Assembly: GCA_036563665.1 (NCBI GenBank)
Contig: DATCLY010000018.1
Span: forward strand, 1 to 64,000
Reading direction: 5' to 3'
DNA: 64,000 nt
From: FEN-1219 sp036563665
GTDB taxonomy: Bacteria; Pseudomonadota; Gammaproteobacteria; Steroidobacterales; Rariloculaceae
The notes below the pieces were generated by a model. That model was not told the DNA's origin. It saw nothing but the letters and a program-made list of their open reading frames with translations, and ran no database searches. The position numbers were made by a program, and so were the translations under genes. Below are positions 8,321-16,578 of this stretch, piece by piece. Position 1 is the first letter of the stretch, and each line of letters opens with the position of its first letter.

Positions 8321-9095
8321 CGCGCTGCCTCCAGGCGAGCGACTGGAACCAGTACCTGCCGGTGGTGGTGAGCCAGGTGTCGGCCTGCCGCGCCACGATC
8401 CAGGCGTCGAGGAACGCAAGGAAATCCGGGTCGCCCTTGGCGACGGCGAACGCGGCGCGGGTCTCGAGCAGCGGCCGCGCGAGCGGCACGTCGATCGCGT
8501 CGGGATGCTCGAGCGCGAGGAACGTGGGCACCGGCTCGTCCTCGAGGTAACCGGCGACCTCGCCCGAGAGCAGGGCCTCGGTGGCGGCCTCCACCGAGCG
8601 GAACAGCCTGAGCTCCGCGCGCGGCAGCGTGCGGCGCGCCACCTCGGCGGCCACGCTGCCTTCCACGGCCGCGAGCCTGAAGGCCGGATCGTTCAGGTCC
8701 TCGAGCCGCTCGACGTTCGCCGTGCGCTCGAGGCTCGTGGCGAGGGTCACGCCGCCTTGCCAGTACGGGTCGCTGAAGTTCACGTGCAGCGCGCGCTCCG
8801 GCGTGATCGTGAGCCCCGCGGCGATGAGGTCGATCTCTCCGGCCTCGAGGGCGGGTATGAGGCGCTCGAAGGGGTAGACGATGAACTGCGCCTCCACCCC
8901 CATGTCGGCCGCGAGCTGCCGTCCGACGTCGATCTCGAAGCCGATGAGCTCCCCCTCCGCGTCGCGGACGGTCCACGGCGCGAACAGCGCCACGCCCACG
9001 CGCAGCGTGCCGTCGTTCAGCACGGTCTGCAGCGGCCGCGCGTCCGCAATGGACCAGGCGACGGCCAGGAGTAACGTCACGAGAACACGGTCCAC
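8307..9095 (-). CDS. Family 3 extracellular solute-binding protein (amino-acid type)
   Basis: This 262-aa periplasmic binding protein of the SBP_bac_3 fold binds polar amino acids or similar small ligands. A GTG start at 9095 follows CGGAG and yields a signal peptide ending SIADA. Mature-domain hallmarks are LRVGVALFAPW near the N-terminus, GFEIDVGRQLAADMG, then DLIAAGLTITPERA and NFSDPYWQGG, all typical of this family. No ABC permease or ATPase gene is adjacent, so it is an orphan binding protein. The neighbour upstream on the same strand (72-nt gap) is a nucleoside transporter. It may feed a distant ABC system or act as a sensor; ligand unknown. Confidence 0.85.
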   Translation of the reverse strand: MDRVLVTLLLAVAWSIADARPLQTVLNDGTLRVGVALFAPWTVRDAEGELIGFEIDVGRQLAADMGVEAQFIVYPFERLIPALEAGEIDLIAAGLTITPERALHVNFSDPYWQGGVTLATSLERTANVERLEDLNDPAFRLAAVEGSVAAEVARRTLPRAELRLFRSVEAATEALLSGEVAGYLEDEPVPTFLALEHPDAIDVPLARPLLETRAAFAVAKGDPDFLAFLDAWIVARQADTWLTTTGRYWFQSLAWRQRVDKR

Positions 9096-9166
9096 GGTCG
9101 CTCCGTATTGCACCGTCTTCGATTTCTGACCGCGGCCGTCCCGGGGGGTTCGGGACCGCGGGGGTG

Positions 9167-10417
9167 TCAGGCCGCGACGCCGATGATGCCGACCACGGCG
9201 CCCGTGCAGCAGGTGGCGAGCGTTCCGCCCAGGATCGACTTCAGCCCGAGCCCCGCGATCTCGGCGCGTCGCTCCGGAACGAGCGCCGTCAGCCCTCCGA
9301 TCATGATACCGAGGCTGCCGAAGTTGGCCATGCCGCAGAGCGCGTAGGTCATGATCAGCGTGGAACGGTCGCCGAGCTCGGCGTCGATCTCCACCAGCCG
9401 GACATACGCGAGGAGCTCGTTCAGGACCGTCTTGATGCCCATGAGGCTGCCGGCCGCGAGCGACTCGCTCCACGGCACCCCCATGAGCCAGACCACGGGC
9501 GCGAGCGCGACGCCGAGCACGCGCTCGAGCGTGATCGGCGCCCCGCCGATGTCGGGCAGCAGCGCGAGCACGGCGTTCACGAGATGCACGAGCGCCACGA
9601 ACGCGATGAGCATGGCCACGACGCTGAGGTACAGCTCGAGGCCGCGCTGCGTACCCTGCGCGATGGCGTCCATGGAGCTCGCCGCGTGAAAGGGCTCGGC
9701 GCGCAGCTCCTCGCCGGTGCCGCCCTCGGGCGGGACCATGAGCCAGGCGATCATGATGGCGGCCGGCACGCTGATGATCGAGGCGGTGAGCAGGTGCCCC
9801 ACGGCGTCGCGCAGCACGGGGCCCAGGATCGTCACGTAGAGGACGAGCACGGTGCCCGCGATCGTGGCCATGCCGGCGCACATCACCATGAAGAGCTCGC
9901 CGCGGTTCAACCGCGCGAGATAGGCGCGAATGAAGAGCGGCGCCTCCACCATCCCCAGGAAGATGTTGGCGGCGCCGGACAGCGCCACCGGCCCGCTCAC
10001 GCCGAGCGTGGAGCGGAAGAGCCACGACAGCGCCCGCACGATGGCCGGCAGGACGCGCCAGTACGTGAGCAGCGCCGTGAGCGCGCTGACGACGATGATG
10101 AGCGGCAGCGAGCGGAACGCGAGCACGAGGCTGCCGCCCACCGTGGTCTCCTCGAAGGGCAGCGGTCCGCCGCCCAGGTAGCCGAACACGAAGCTCGTGC
10201 CGGCCTCGCTCGCCGCCTGCAGCGCCAGCACGCCGCGGTTCAGCGCCTCGAAGAGCTCCCGCGACGGCGGCAGGCGCAGCAGCACCCACGCGAGCACGAG
10301 CTGCACGGCGAGGCCGGCCACGGGCACGCGCCACGCGACGGCGCGGCGGTTCTCGCTGATCGCCCAGGCGAACGCGGTGAAGACGAGCAGACCGAGGGCG
10401 CTTTGCAGGACCGGCAT
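9167..10417 (-). CDS. Concentrative nucleoside transporter (CNT/NupC family)
   Basis: This 416-aa inner-membrane symporter takes up nucleosides with protons or sodium. It carries family signatures: the region around GTSFVFGYLGGG, the EAPLFIRAYL segment with the substrate-binding Glu, the MCAGMATIAGTVLVLY core, and the late block TYALCGMANFGSLGIMIGG. About ten hydrophobic segments are spread over its length, matching CNT topology. It lies 9 nt downstream of the DUF4404 gene and 71 nt upstream of the binding-protein gene on the same strand. Ion and nucleoside preference cannot be told from the sequence. Confidence 0.9.
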   Translation of the reverse strand: MPVLQSALGLLVFTAFAWAISENRRAVAWRVPVAGLAVQLVLAWVLLRLPPSRELFEALNRGVLALQAASEAGTSFVFGYLGGGPLPFEETTVGGSLVLAFRSLPLIIVVSALTALLTYWRVLPAIVRALSWLFRSTLGVSGPVALSGAANIFLGMVEAPLFIRAYLARLNRGELFMVMCAGMATIAGTVLVLYVTILGPVLRDAVGHLLTASIISVPAAIMIAWLMVPPEGGTGEELRAEPFHAASSMDAIAQGTQRGLELYLSVVAMLIAFVALVHLVNAVLALLPDIGGAPITLERVLGVALAPVVWLMGVPWSESLAAGSLMGIKTVLNELLAYVRLVEIDAELGDRSTLIMTYALCGMANFGSLGIMIGGLTALVPERRAEIAGLGLKSILGGTLATCCTGAVVGIIGVAA

Positions 10418-10426
10418 CGAGCGGCG

Positions 10427-10687
10427 TCAGACGCCGATCTTGGCGAGGGCGTCCGTGACTTCGCTCATGATGCGGGCGAGGTTGGGATGCTCGGCCTCGA
10501 ACTTCACGGAGGCGGCCTCGAGCCGATCGAGCAGGGAGCGCGACTCGTTACTGTCCTCGGCGAGCAGCCGCTCGATGTCCGACGCGAGCGCCTGGAGCGA
10601 GGCGCGGGTCGAGGCGTCGAGGCGCTCCGTGCTCGCGAGCTCGGCGTGCAGCTGATCGAGATGCTTGCGCAGGGATTCCTTGGACAC
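10427..10687 (-). CDS. DUF4404-family small protein
   Basis: This 86-aa, almost entirely helical protein is very rich in Leu, Ala, Glu and Asp (SKESLRKHLDQLHAEL, then LASDIERLLAED). It matches my recollection of the DUF4404 family, short proteobacterial coiled-coil proteins without known function. No signal peptide or membrane segment. It is immediately upstream of the CNT transporter (9-nt gap), so the two are likely cotranscribed. The ATG is followed by a plausible reading frame to the end; the ribosome site is unremarkable (CCGTGTCC upstream). Confidence 0.75.
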   Translation of the reverse strand: MSKESLRKHLDQLHAELASTERLDASTRASLQALASDIERLLAEDSNESRSLLDRLEAASVKFEAEHPNLARIMSEVTDALAKIGV

Positions 10688-10792
10688 GGCACGCTGTGAT
10701 CGTCACGGTCGCGAACATCCTACCGCAATCCCGCGCCCCGAGCCCCGCCCGCGCCGCGCGCGGAGAGCTCCGCGCCGCGCACAGGAGCCCGT

Positions 10793-10814
10793 GTGGGAGC
10801 GGCTTTCCAGCCGC
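10793..10814. repeat. REP-like palindrome, copy 2 (half-truncated)
   Basis: GTGGGAGCGGCT-TTCC-AGCCGC followed by GATCCGG. The second arm is cut to six bases and replaced by GATCC. The reverse complement is almost identical to the copy at 23344-23365, including the truncation. It lies downstream of the secreted TonB-C-domain gene and upstream of the DUF4404 gene. Confidence 0.7.
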
Positions 10815-10832
10815 GATCCGGATGCCTGACGA

Positions 10833-11936
10833 TCAATTCGACCGCGCTACCGCCATGCGCGTGCGGTCCTGCGGATTCACGGCCGCGGGCTGCCCCGCCA
10901 CGCCGCGCGTCCACTGCCGCGCGCTGCTGCGGCACTCCTCGTCCTCGAGGCGGCACGCCACCCACCAGTACTCCGAGTTCGGCGCGCGCGTCACCGAGAA
11001 GGTGTCCACGTACGTGTAGCTGCCGAGCCCGTCCGCCGACTCGACCATGGCGGTGGTGCCCACGCGGTCGTCGCCGGGCGGCAGCAGCAAGGCACGCGCG
11101 GACTCGGTGTCGCGGCACACCCAGCGCCCGGCGTAGCGCCCCACGCCGGACGAGCAGCCGTAGACGAGCAGCGGGTCGTCGCAGGCGTTGATGAGCCCCA
11201 CCTCCACCATCTCGCCGAAGTGGTACGCGGCGTCCTCGCGCACGCACTGGTTGCGGGGGCCCGGGGCGGTGCTCGCCGCCGCGGCGCGCGGCGGCGGCGC
11301 GGCGTTCACGGGGTCCGGCTGGAACTCGATCCGCTCGGTGACCGTGACGGGGGCGCGCTCCGGGTCCGCCGGATAGCGCCAGCGCGAGACGGCCGCGAGC
11401 GCGGCCTGATCGAACACGCCGCTCGGCTGCGACGCCGTGACGCGCGCGTTCTCCACGGTGCCGCCGGGCGTCACCGTGAGCTCCACCTCCACGTAGCCTT
11501 CCAGGCGGCGAGCGCGCGCGGCTTCGGGGTAGGTGGGCGTCACCGCGATCAGCGGCTCGAGCCCGCCTTCGCCCGCGCCGCCCGCGCGCGTCGGCGCAAA
11601 CGTGATCGCGGACTGCTGCGCCGCGCCGGACGGGGTCGCGCGGCACACCTGGCAGCTCTGCACGAGCACGCGCGGGCTCGCGCTCTGCGCGCTCCACTCG
11701 CGGCGATCGCTGCCGTTCATCGCGAGCGACACGAACGGCAGGCCGTCGACGATGTAGTCGACGCGCGCGCACTGCGAATGGTCCGTGGTCACCTCGATGA
11801 AGCCGCGGCTCACCTGCACGTCCGCGTTACAGGCGTCGACGATGGTGGTGCAGTCGCAGGTGAGCTGCTGCGCGGCCGCGGGCTGCATCGCGGCGAGCAG
11901 GGCGAGCGCCGAAAGCGCGAGCGTGGTGGATCTCAT
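10833..11936 (-). CDS. Secreted cysteine-rich protein with TonB C-terminal-type domain
   Basis: This 367-aa protein starts at the ATG at 11936, which gives a cleavable signal peptide (residues 1-22, ending PAAAQQ). No other membrane segment exists, so unlike true TonB it has no inner-membrane anchor. Residues about 127-207 form a TonB-C domain: YPEAARARRLEGYVEVELTV, then AVSRWRYPA. The mature protein has 12 cysteines, six before the TonB domain (27, 29, 36, 56, 95, 98) and six in a C-terminal domain (231-335) I do not recognise, consistent with periplasmic disulfides. An in-frame ATG at 12038 exists but would bury the signal peptide. The anchored TonB-like gene lies 165 nt upstream on the same strand. 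A function in energising an outer-membrane receptor is doubtful without an anchor. Confidence 0.75.
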   Translation of the reverse strand: MRSTTLALSALALLAAMQPAAAQQLTCDCTTIVDACNADVQVSRGFIEVTTDHSQCARVDYIVDGLPFVSLAMNGSDRREWSAQSASPRVLVQSCQVCRATPSGAAQQSAITFAPTRAGGAGEGGLEPLIAVTPTYPEAARARRLEGYVEVELTVTPGGTVENARVTASQPSGVFDQAALAAVSRWRYPADPERAPVTVTERIEFQPDPVNAAPPPRAAAASTAPGPRNQCVREDAAYHFGEMVEVGLINACDDPLLVYGCSSGVGRYAGRWVCRDTESARALLLPPGDDRVGTTAMVESADGLGSYTYVDTFSVTRAPNSEYWWVACRLEDEECRSSARQWTRGVAGQPAAVNPQDRTRMAVARSN

Positions 11937-12101
11937 GTGAGCGGTCCCCGTGGCCTGTCCGTTGTTCGTTTGCCCGGTGGCAATGTTTTCGCTTCCGATC
12001 TTACTGCAACGGGAAGCAGGCATCGGCCGCGGCGCCATTATGTCGAATGGCGCGCGGGACGCCTCGACGGCGGGCGGCAGGGGAAGCGCGGCGGCGCGCG
12101 C

Positions 12102-13382
12102 TCAGAGCACGAAGCGGATCCGCGTGAACGCGCGCTGCTCGATGACGCGGTCCATGTAGACGCGCGGCTGGAACCGCCAGCGCTCGACCGCGGCCGCGGC
12201 CTCGCGGCGGAAGAAGGTCTCGTGCGAGGCGGCGGTGACCGTGATGTCCTTCGTCGTGCCGTCCGTGGCCACCGTGAACTCGATGTCGACCCAGCCTTCG
12301 AGCCCGCGCGCGGCGGCGCGCTCGGGATACTCCGGCGCCACGTAGTTCTCCACGGTGAGCTCCGAGGCGGGCAGCGGCCGCGCCGCTTCCATCGCGGCCA
12401 GCCGATCGATCATGGCCTCGCGAGCGGCTTGCACGCCGCTCGGATCGGCGCCGAGCAGCTCCGCTTCGTCGATCCAGGTGCGGGCCGCGTCCATGTCGAG
12501 CCCTTCGAGCGCTTGCCGCGCCCGGGAAAGGAACTCGCGCGACAGGCGCTCGCGGGCGAGCTGCGTGTTCACGTGATCGGGGTCGAGCGCGAACAACCGG
12601 TTCGCGTAGTGCTTCGCGCTCTGGTCGAGCGGCGTGAGCAGCCGGTTGGCCGCCATCGCCTGCTCGAACGCCTCGAAGGTCGTGACGAGCGGATCGGGCG
12701 GCGGCGGTTCCTGCGCGCGCGGCGTCGGCGCGGGCTGCTGCTCGACGACCCGTTCCTCGGGCTCCGGCGGCGGCGCCGGGCGGGCCCGCGCCACCTGCGG
12801 CTCCGGCGGCGGCTCGAGCGCGGGCAGGCTCGAGGCGAGCGCGAGGGCGCCCTCGTGCTCGGGCAGCACCGCCACGATGCGCTCCACCGCGGCGCGCGCG
12901 TCCGCGAAGCGGCCCTGCTCCAGCGCCGAGTGCGCCCGGCGCACCAGCTCGTCCGCCACCTTGGTGAGGCCCCGGCGCGCCGCCTGGTTGTCGGGGTCGT
13001 TGGCGAGCACCTGACGGAACAGCCCCCACGCGCTGTATTCCTCAGGCTCCACGAGCATGCCGGCCTCGAACGCGAGCTCCGCCATGCGCAGCGGGTTGTC
13101 GAGCGCCGACTCGAGCAGCACGTTCACGTCCGACCCACCGCTCGCGGCGACCGGAGCGGCGGATACCGCCGGCGCCGACGCGGGCGCGGGAGCCTGCGCA
13201 CCGGGCGGGGCCCCGGCCGGCAACGCGGCGAGCGCGGGCTCGTCGCCCGCATGGGTGGCCCAGGGCTTCGAGATCGCGAGCCAGGTGCCGCCGAGGATCG
13301 CTACCAGCGCGGCGCCCACCCAGAGCATCGCGTCGCTCTGCTTCGCGTTGCTCCGCCCGTTTGTCGCATTCGTGGCGCTCAT
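12102..13382 (-). CDS. Membrane-anchored TonB-family protein with helical repeats
   Basis: This 426-aa protein has one transmembrane helix (about 17-37), an Ala/Pro-rich periplasmic linker, a TPR-like helical region (about 85-180), and a Pro/Glu-rich spacer (about 185-225). A second helical stretch (about 230-330) precedes a C-terminal TonB-C domain (about 338-426: YVAPEYPERAAARGLEGWVDI, then AAVERWRFQPR). Topology matches TonB proteins that span the periplasm and contact outer-membrane receptors, although TPR-like repeats are unusual and no exbB/exbD is adjacent. The ATG overlaps the stop of the response-regulator gene by 4 nt, so its translation is coupled to a two-component system. That linkage suggests an envelope role tied to signalling rather than plain iron uptake. 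Confidence 0.75.
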   Translation of the reverse strand: MSATNATNGRSNAKQSDAMLWVGAALVAILGGTWLAISKPWATHAGDEPALAALPAGAPPGAQAPAPASAPAVSAAPVAASGGSDVNVLLESALDNPLRMAELAFEAGMLVEPEEYSAWGLFRQVLANDPDNQAARRGLTKVADELVRRAHSALEQGRFADARAAVERIVAVLPEHEGALALASSLPALEPPPEPQVARARPAPPPEPEERVVEQQPAPTPRAQEPPPPDPLVTTFEAFEQAMAANRLLTPLDQSAKHYANRLFALDPDHVNTQLARERLSREFLSRARQALEGLDMDAARTWIDEAELLGADPSGVQAAREAMIDRLAAMEAARPLPASELTVENYVAPEYPERAAARGLEGWVDIEFTVATDGTTKDITVTAASHETFFRREAAAAVERWRFQPRVYMDRVIEQRAFTRIRFVL

Positions 13383-14479
13383 GCCCAGAACCGTTTCATG
13401 TTGCGCAGCTTCGCCAGGACGCTATCCACGAGGCTTGCCTCCGGCGCCGATTCCACCTCGTGACGCTTCACGAGCGCGGGGTTCTTGAGGAGCATGCGGT
13501 GATGCTGCAGCGCCGCCTGCAGGCTGACCGCGCAGCGGCCCGGGGACAAGGGCTTCCGCAGGAAGCGGAAGATCTGGCCGTGATTGATGAGCCACACCAT
13601 GTCGAGCACGTCGCGGTGCTCGGAGACGGCGATGGTCACGAGCTCCGGAAGGTGCTGCTTGAGCCGCGACGTCATCGCCTGGATCGTGGCCTTGTCGCTC
13701 GATACGTCCGTCACGAGCACGCCCGGGCGGTGCTCGGTGAGGATCTTCACGACCTGCACGATGTTGCCGGCGCCGTACACGGGCAAGCGGCCGCGGACGG
13801 CCTTCTGCACCGTGTCGAGCACGTCGGGATCGGAGGTGAACACCACCACGCCGAGGCCCGTGGGGATCTTGGGCCTGGGCGCTTCGGGCGCCGCCTGCGG
13901 CGGCGCGTCGAATTTCGGCGCCTCGAGGACGGCCGTCTGCGACGTCGAGACGCGCGGGCGCGACGACGAGGTGACGCCGTTGGGTCCGATCTCGACGTAG
14001 CCGTCGCTCTCCATCACGATCTCGAGCGTGTCCTCCGGCGACAGCTCCTGCTCCGACGCCGGCGGCGGAGGCGGCGTCTCGCGCGCGAGCTTCGCGGCGA
14101 GCTCGATCGTCTCCCGCAGCTGCTTCGGCGCGCACGGCTTCGTCAGGAAGCGGAAGACCTCGCTCTCGTTGATCGAGCCTTCCACGGCGTCGAGGTCCGC
14201 GTAGCCGGTCAGCAGGATGCGCACCGTGCGCGGCGACAAGGCCCGCACCTTCGTGAGCACCTCCACGCCGGTCATCTCCGGCATGCGGTGATCGGCCACG
14301 ATGACGTCGATGTCCTTGTCCTTGACGATGTCGAGCGCCTGGCGGCCGTGCGACGCGAGGAACAGGTCGAACTGCCTGTGGAACATGATCCGCATGGAGT
14401 TCAGCACCCGCTGCTCGTCGTCCACGAACAGCAGCCGCGGGCGGGTGGTGTTGGCCGTCTGGAGTCCCGTCGATTGCAT
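13379..14479 (-). CDS. Response regulator with two receiver-like domains
   Basis: This 366-aa protein has an N-terminal receiver (about 14-130) with acidic pair VDDE, phosphoacceptor Asp in VIVADHRMPEMTG, Thr in LLTGYAD and Lys in FLTKPC. The NESEVFRFLTKP stretch is typical of receivers paired with hybrid kinases or HD-type outputs. A Pro-rich linker leads to a second, diverged receiver-like domain (about 205-320; VLVTDVSSD, then FRFLRKPLSP). No DNA-binding or enzymatic output domain is present, so output is probably by protein interaction, perhaps with the coupled TonB-like protein. The start is 3 nt after the kinase stop; the end overlaps the TonB gene by 4 nt. Confidence 0.85.
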   Translation of the reverse strand: MQSTGLQTANTTRPRLLFVDDEQRVLNSMRIMFHRQFDLFLASHGRQALDIVKDKDIDVIVADHRMPEMTGVEVLTKVRALSPRTVRILLTGYADLDAVEGSINESEVFRFLTKPCAPKQLRETIELAAKLARETPPPPPASEQELSPEDTLEIVMESDGYVEIGPNGVTSSSRPRVSTSQTAVLEAPKFDAPPQAAPEAPRPKIPTGLGVVVFTSDPDVLDTVQKAVRGRLPVYGAGNIVQVVKILTEHRPGVLVTDVSSDKATIQAMTSRLKQHLPELVTIAVSEHRDVLDMVWLINHGQIFRFLRKPLSPGRCAVSLQAALQHHRMLLKNPALVKRHEVESAPEASLVDSVLAKLRNMKRFWA

Positions 14480-14482
14480 CGG

Positions 14483-16363
14483 CTACACGGCCTCCGCCAG
14501 TGGCTCCTCGAAGAACGGATCGTCGCCGAACGGCTGCTCGGGCTGGGCGGCGCGCTCCGCGCCCTGCTGCTGCGGCCGCTTGATCGGCAGGACCACCGTG
14601 AACACGGAGCCCTTGCCGACCTCGGATTCGATGAGCAGCTTGCCGCCGTGGCTGCGGATGATCTCGTCCACGATCGACAGCCCGAGCCCCGTGCCGGAGC
14701 CGACGGGCTTGGTGGTGAAGAACGGGTCGCGGATCTTCGACAGGTTCTCCGGCGGAATGCCGCAGCCCGTGTCCGCGATCTTGATGGCCACGTGGTCGTC
14801 GTCGTAGAGCTCGGTCGTGATGATGATCTCGCCCTTGTCCTCGATCGCCTGCGCCGCGTTGGTGATGATGTTGAGGAACACCTGGTTGATCTGCGACGGC
14901 GAGCACTCGATCTCGGGAACGTCGCCGTAGTACTTCCGCACCGTGGCCTTGTGCTTGATGATGTTCTTCGCGATCAGCAGGGTCTTGTCCAGGCCGGTGT
15001 TCACGTCGAAGCTCGACACCGGCGCGCGGTCGAGCCGGCTGAAGTCCTTGAGGCTCTGCGCCATCTCCGAGAGCTCGCCCAGGCCCGCGATGCTGTCCTT
15101 GGCGAGGTCCTGCGCCTCGAGCAGGTTCGCCTCGATCTCCTCGTCGCGGAGCATCGTCTTCACTTCCTTCAGCGCGGCGACGAAGCGCGACTGGTACTCG
15201 GCGCGATCGCGGCATTCCTCGGAGCGGATGGAGAACGCCGCGATGCAGCGCGCGACGAATCGCTGCATGAGCGCGAGCCGCTCCTGGATGAGCTCGGCGT
15301 TGTTGGTCAGATAGAGCAGCGGGGTGTTGATCTCGTGGCTGATGCCCGCCACGAGCTGGCCGAGCGACGACATCTTCTCGGCCTGCACGAGCTGCACCTG
15401 CGATTCCTTGAGGTCCGCGAGCGCGCCCTCGAGCTCCTCGGTGCGCTCGGCCACGCGCTGCTCCAGCGAGGCGTTGAGCTCCGCGAGCTCGGCGTTCGCC
15501 CGGTTGATCTCCCGGTAGCTCGAGGAGAGCCGGAACGCGACGAAGCCCACCGCCACGAACAGCACGATCGCGTAGACGGCGAGCATCATCCGCGCCTGGT
15601 CCACGCGCTGCACGGCGCTCGCGTAGAGCGCCTGCGCGGCCGCGGTGAGGTTGGCGGCGGCCGCCACCACCGGCGTCTGGGCGAGCTGGTCGAGCTTGCT
15701 CTGGATCGGCGCCTTGCCGTTCAGGATCGCGCCCGCCGCGGCGAGGAGGCGACGGCCTTCGAGCGGCATCGCCTCGTCCACGCGTTGATCGCGGGCGAGC
15801 GTCGTGAGCAGCCGGCGCAGCTCGAACTCGCGCACCGTGGCGTCCGGGCGCGCGAAGTCGAGCACGCCGATGACGAGCTGGAACATGTCGGCCGCGGCGC
15901 GGTCGAGGCCCGCGTCGCGCATCTGATTGACGATCTCGGCGCCGGAGTTGCGGACGTACGCCACGTTCTCGGCATAGGCCGTCTGCTCCGCGAGGAGCTG
16001 CTGGGCGAGGCTGTCGGCCTGCGACACGGCCTGCGTGAACGTCTCGAAGGTCCCCGTGACGCGGTTGCGTTGCGCGGCGCTGCCCGGCACTTGCAGCAGC
16101 GCGCGCGGCAGGCGGTCGATGCTGGCGGTCACGCGCTGCGCCAGGGTCCGCGCGCCTTCGCCCGGCGTCTGGGTGGCGAACCAGGCGGACTGGAGGGCGG
16201 CGACCAGGGCGCGAAAGTCCTCGCTCGCCCGCTGCAGATCCGACGAGGCGGAGTACTGCGCCACGTGCGTCTCCACCGGCATGGGGCGCGAAGCGAGCGC
16301 GAGCGAAACGAGCAGCCCCAAGGCAGCAGTCGCGACGAGGACGGCAGCGGCTGTTCGCTTCAT
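14483..16363 (-). CDS. Membrane sensor histidine kinase
   Basis: This 626-aa sensor kinase has a first transmembrane helix at about 5-25 and a largely helical periplasmic sensor of about 240 residues. The second helix lies near 260-282 (VYAIVLFVAVGFVAFRL), followed by a coiled coil (LNASLEQRVAERTEELEGAL). The DHp domain carries the phosphorylated His in AGISHEINTPLLYL, and the catalytic domain has N box FLNIITNAAQA, DTGCGIPPE and GSGTGLGLSIV. It belongs with the response regulator 3 nt downstream. The signal is unknown; the periplasmic part has no motif I recognise. A dyad abuts the start codon upstream. Confidence 0.9.
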   Translation of the reverse strand: MKRTAAAVLVATAALGLLVSLALASRPMPVETHVAQYSASSDLQRASEDFRALVAALQSAWFATQTPGEGARTLAQRVTASIDRLPRALLQVPGSAAQRNRVTGTFETFTQAVSQADSLAQQLLAEQTAYAENVAYVRNSGAEIVNQMRDAGLDRAAADMFQLVIGVLDFARPDATVREFELRRLLTTLARDQRVDEAMPLEGRRLLAAAGAILNGKAPIQSKLDQLAQTPVVAAAANLTAAAQALYASAVQRVDQARMMLAVYAIVLFVAVGFVAFRLSSSYREINRANAELAELNASLEQRVAERTEELEGALADLKESQVQLVQAEKMSSLGQLVAGISHEINTPLLYLTNNAELIQERLALMQRFVARCIAAFSIRSEECRDRAEYQSRFVAALKEVKTMLRDEEIEANLLEAQDLAKDSIAGLGELSEMAQSLKDFSRLDRAPVSSFDVNTGLDKTLLIAKNIIKHKATVRKYYGDVPEIECSPSQINQVFLNIITNAAQAIEDKGEIIITTELYDDDHVAIKIADTGCGIPPENLSKIRDPFFTTKPVGSGTGLGLSIVDEIIRSHGGKLLIESEVGKGSVFTVVLPIKRPQQQGAERAAQPEQPFGDDPFFEEPLAEAV

Positions 16364-16390
16364 GGCACCGATTGACGTAATCGGAGTGCC
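16364..16390. promoter_or_regulatory. Inverted repeat abutting the kinase start codon
   Basis: GGCAC-CGATT (16364-16373) and AATCG-GA-GTGCC (16379-16390) are inverted around GACGT, with two unpaired bases in one arm. The repeat ends directly at the kinase ATG on the minus strand. It could be an operator for autoregulation, or an mRNA hairpin limiting translation initiation. No known binding-site consensus is matched. Confidence 0.4.
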
Positions 16391-16578
16391 GAAACCCTAG
16401 GCAAATTGCAGAGACGTTGCAGTGACTGGCTTCACAGACACCGCCCCGAGGTGCGCACCGGGGCTGCCGCGCGGGTGTTATGTCGCAGCCGGGCGCCGCG
16501 CCGGCAGGCCGCGGCCGGCCGCGCCGCGCGGGTCATTCGGCCGTCCCCGATCGGCTATGATGGCGCCTCGACCGAGCC

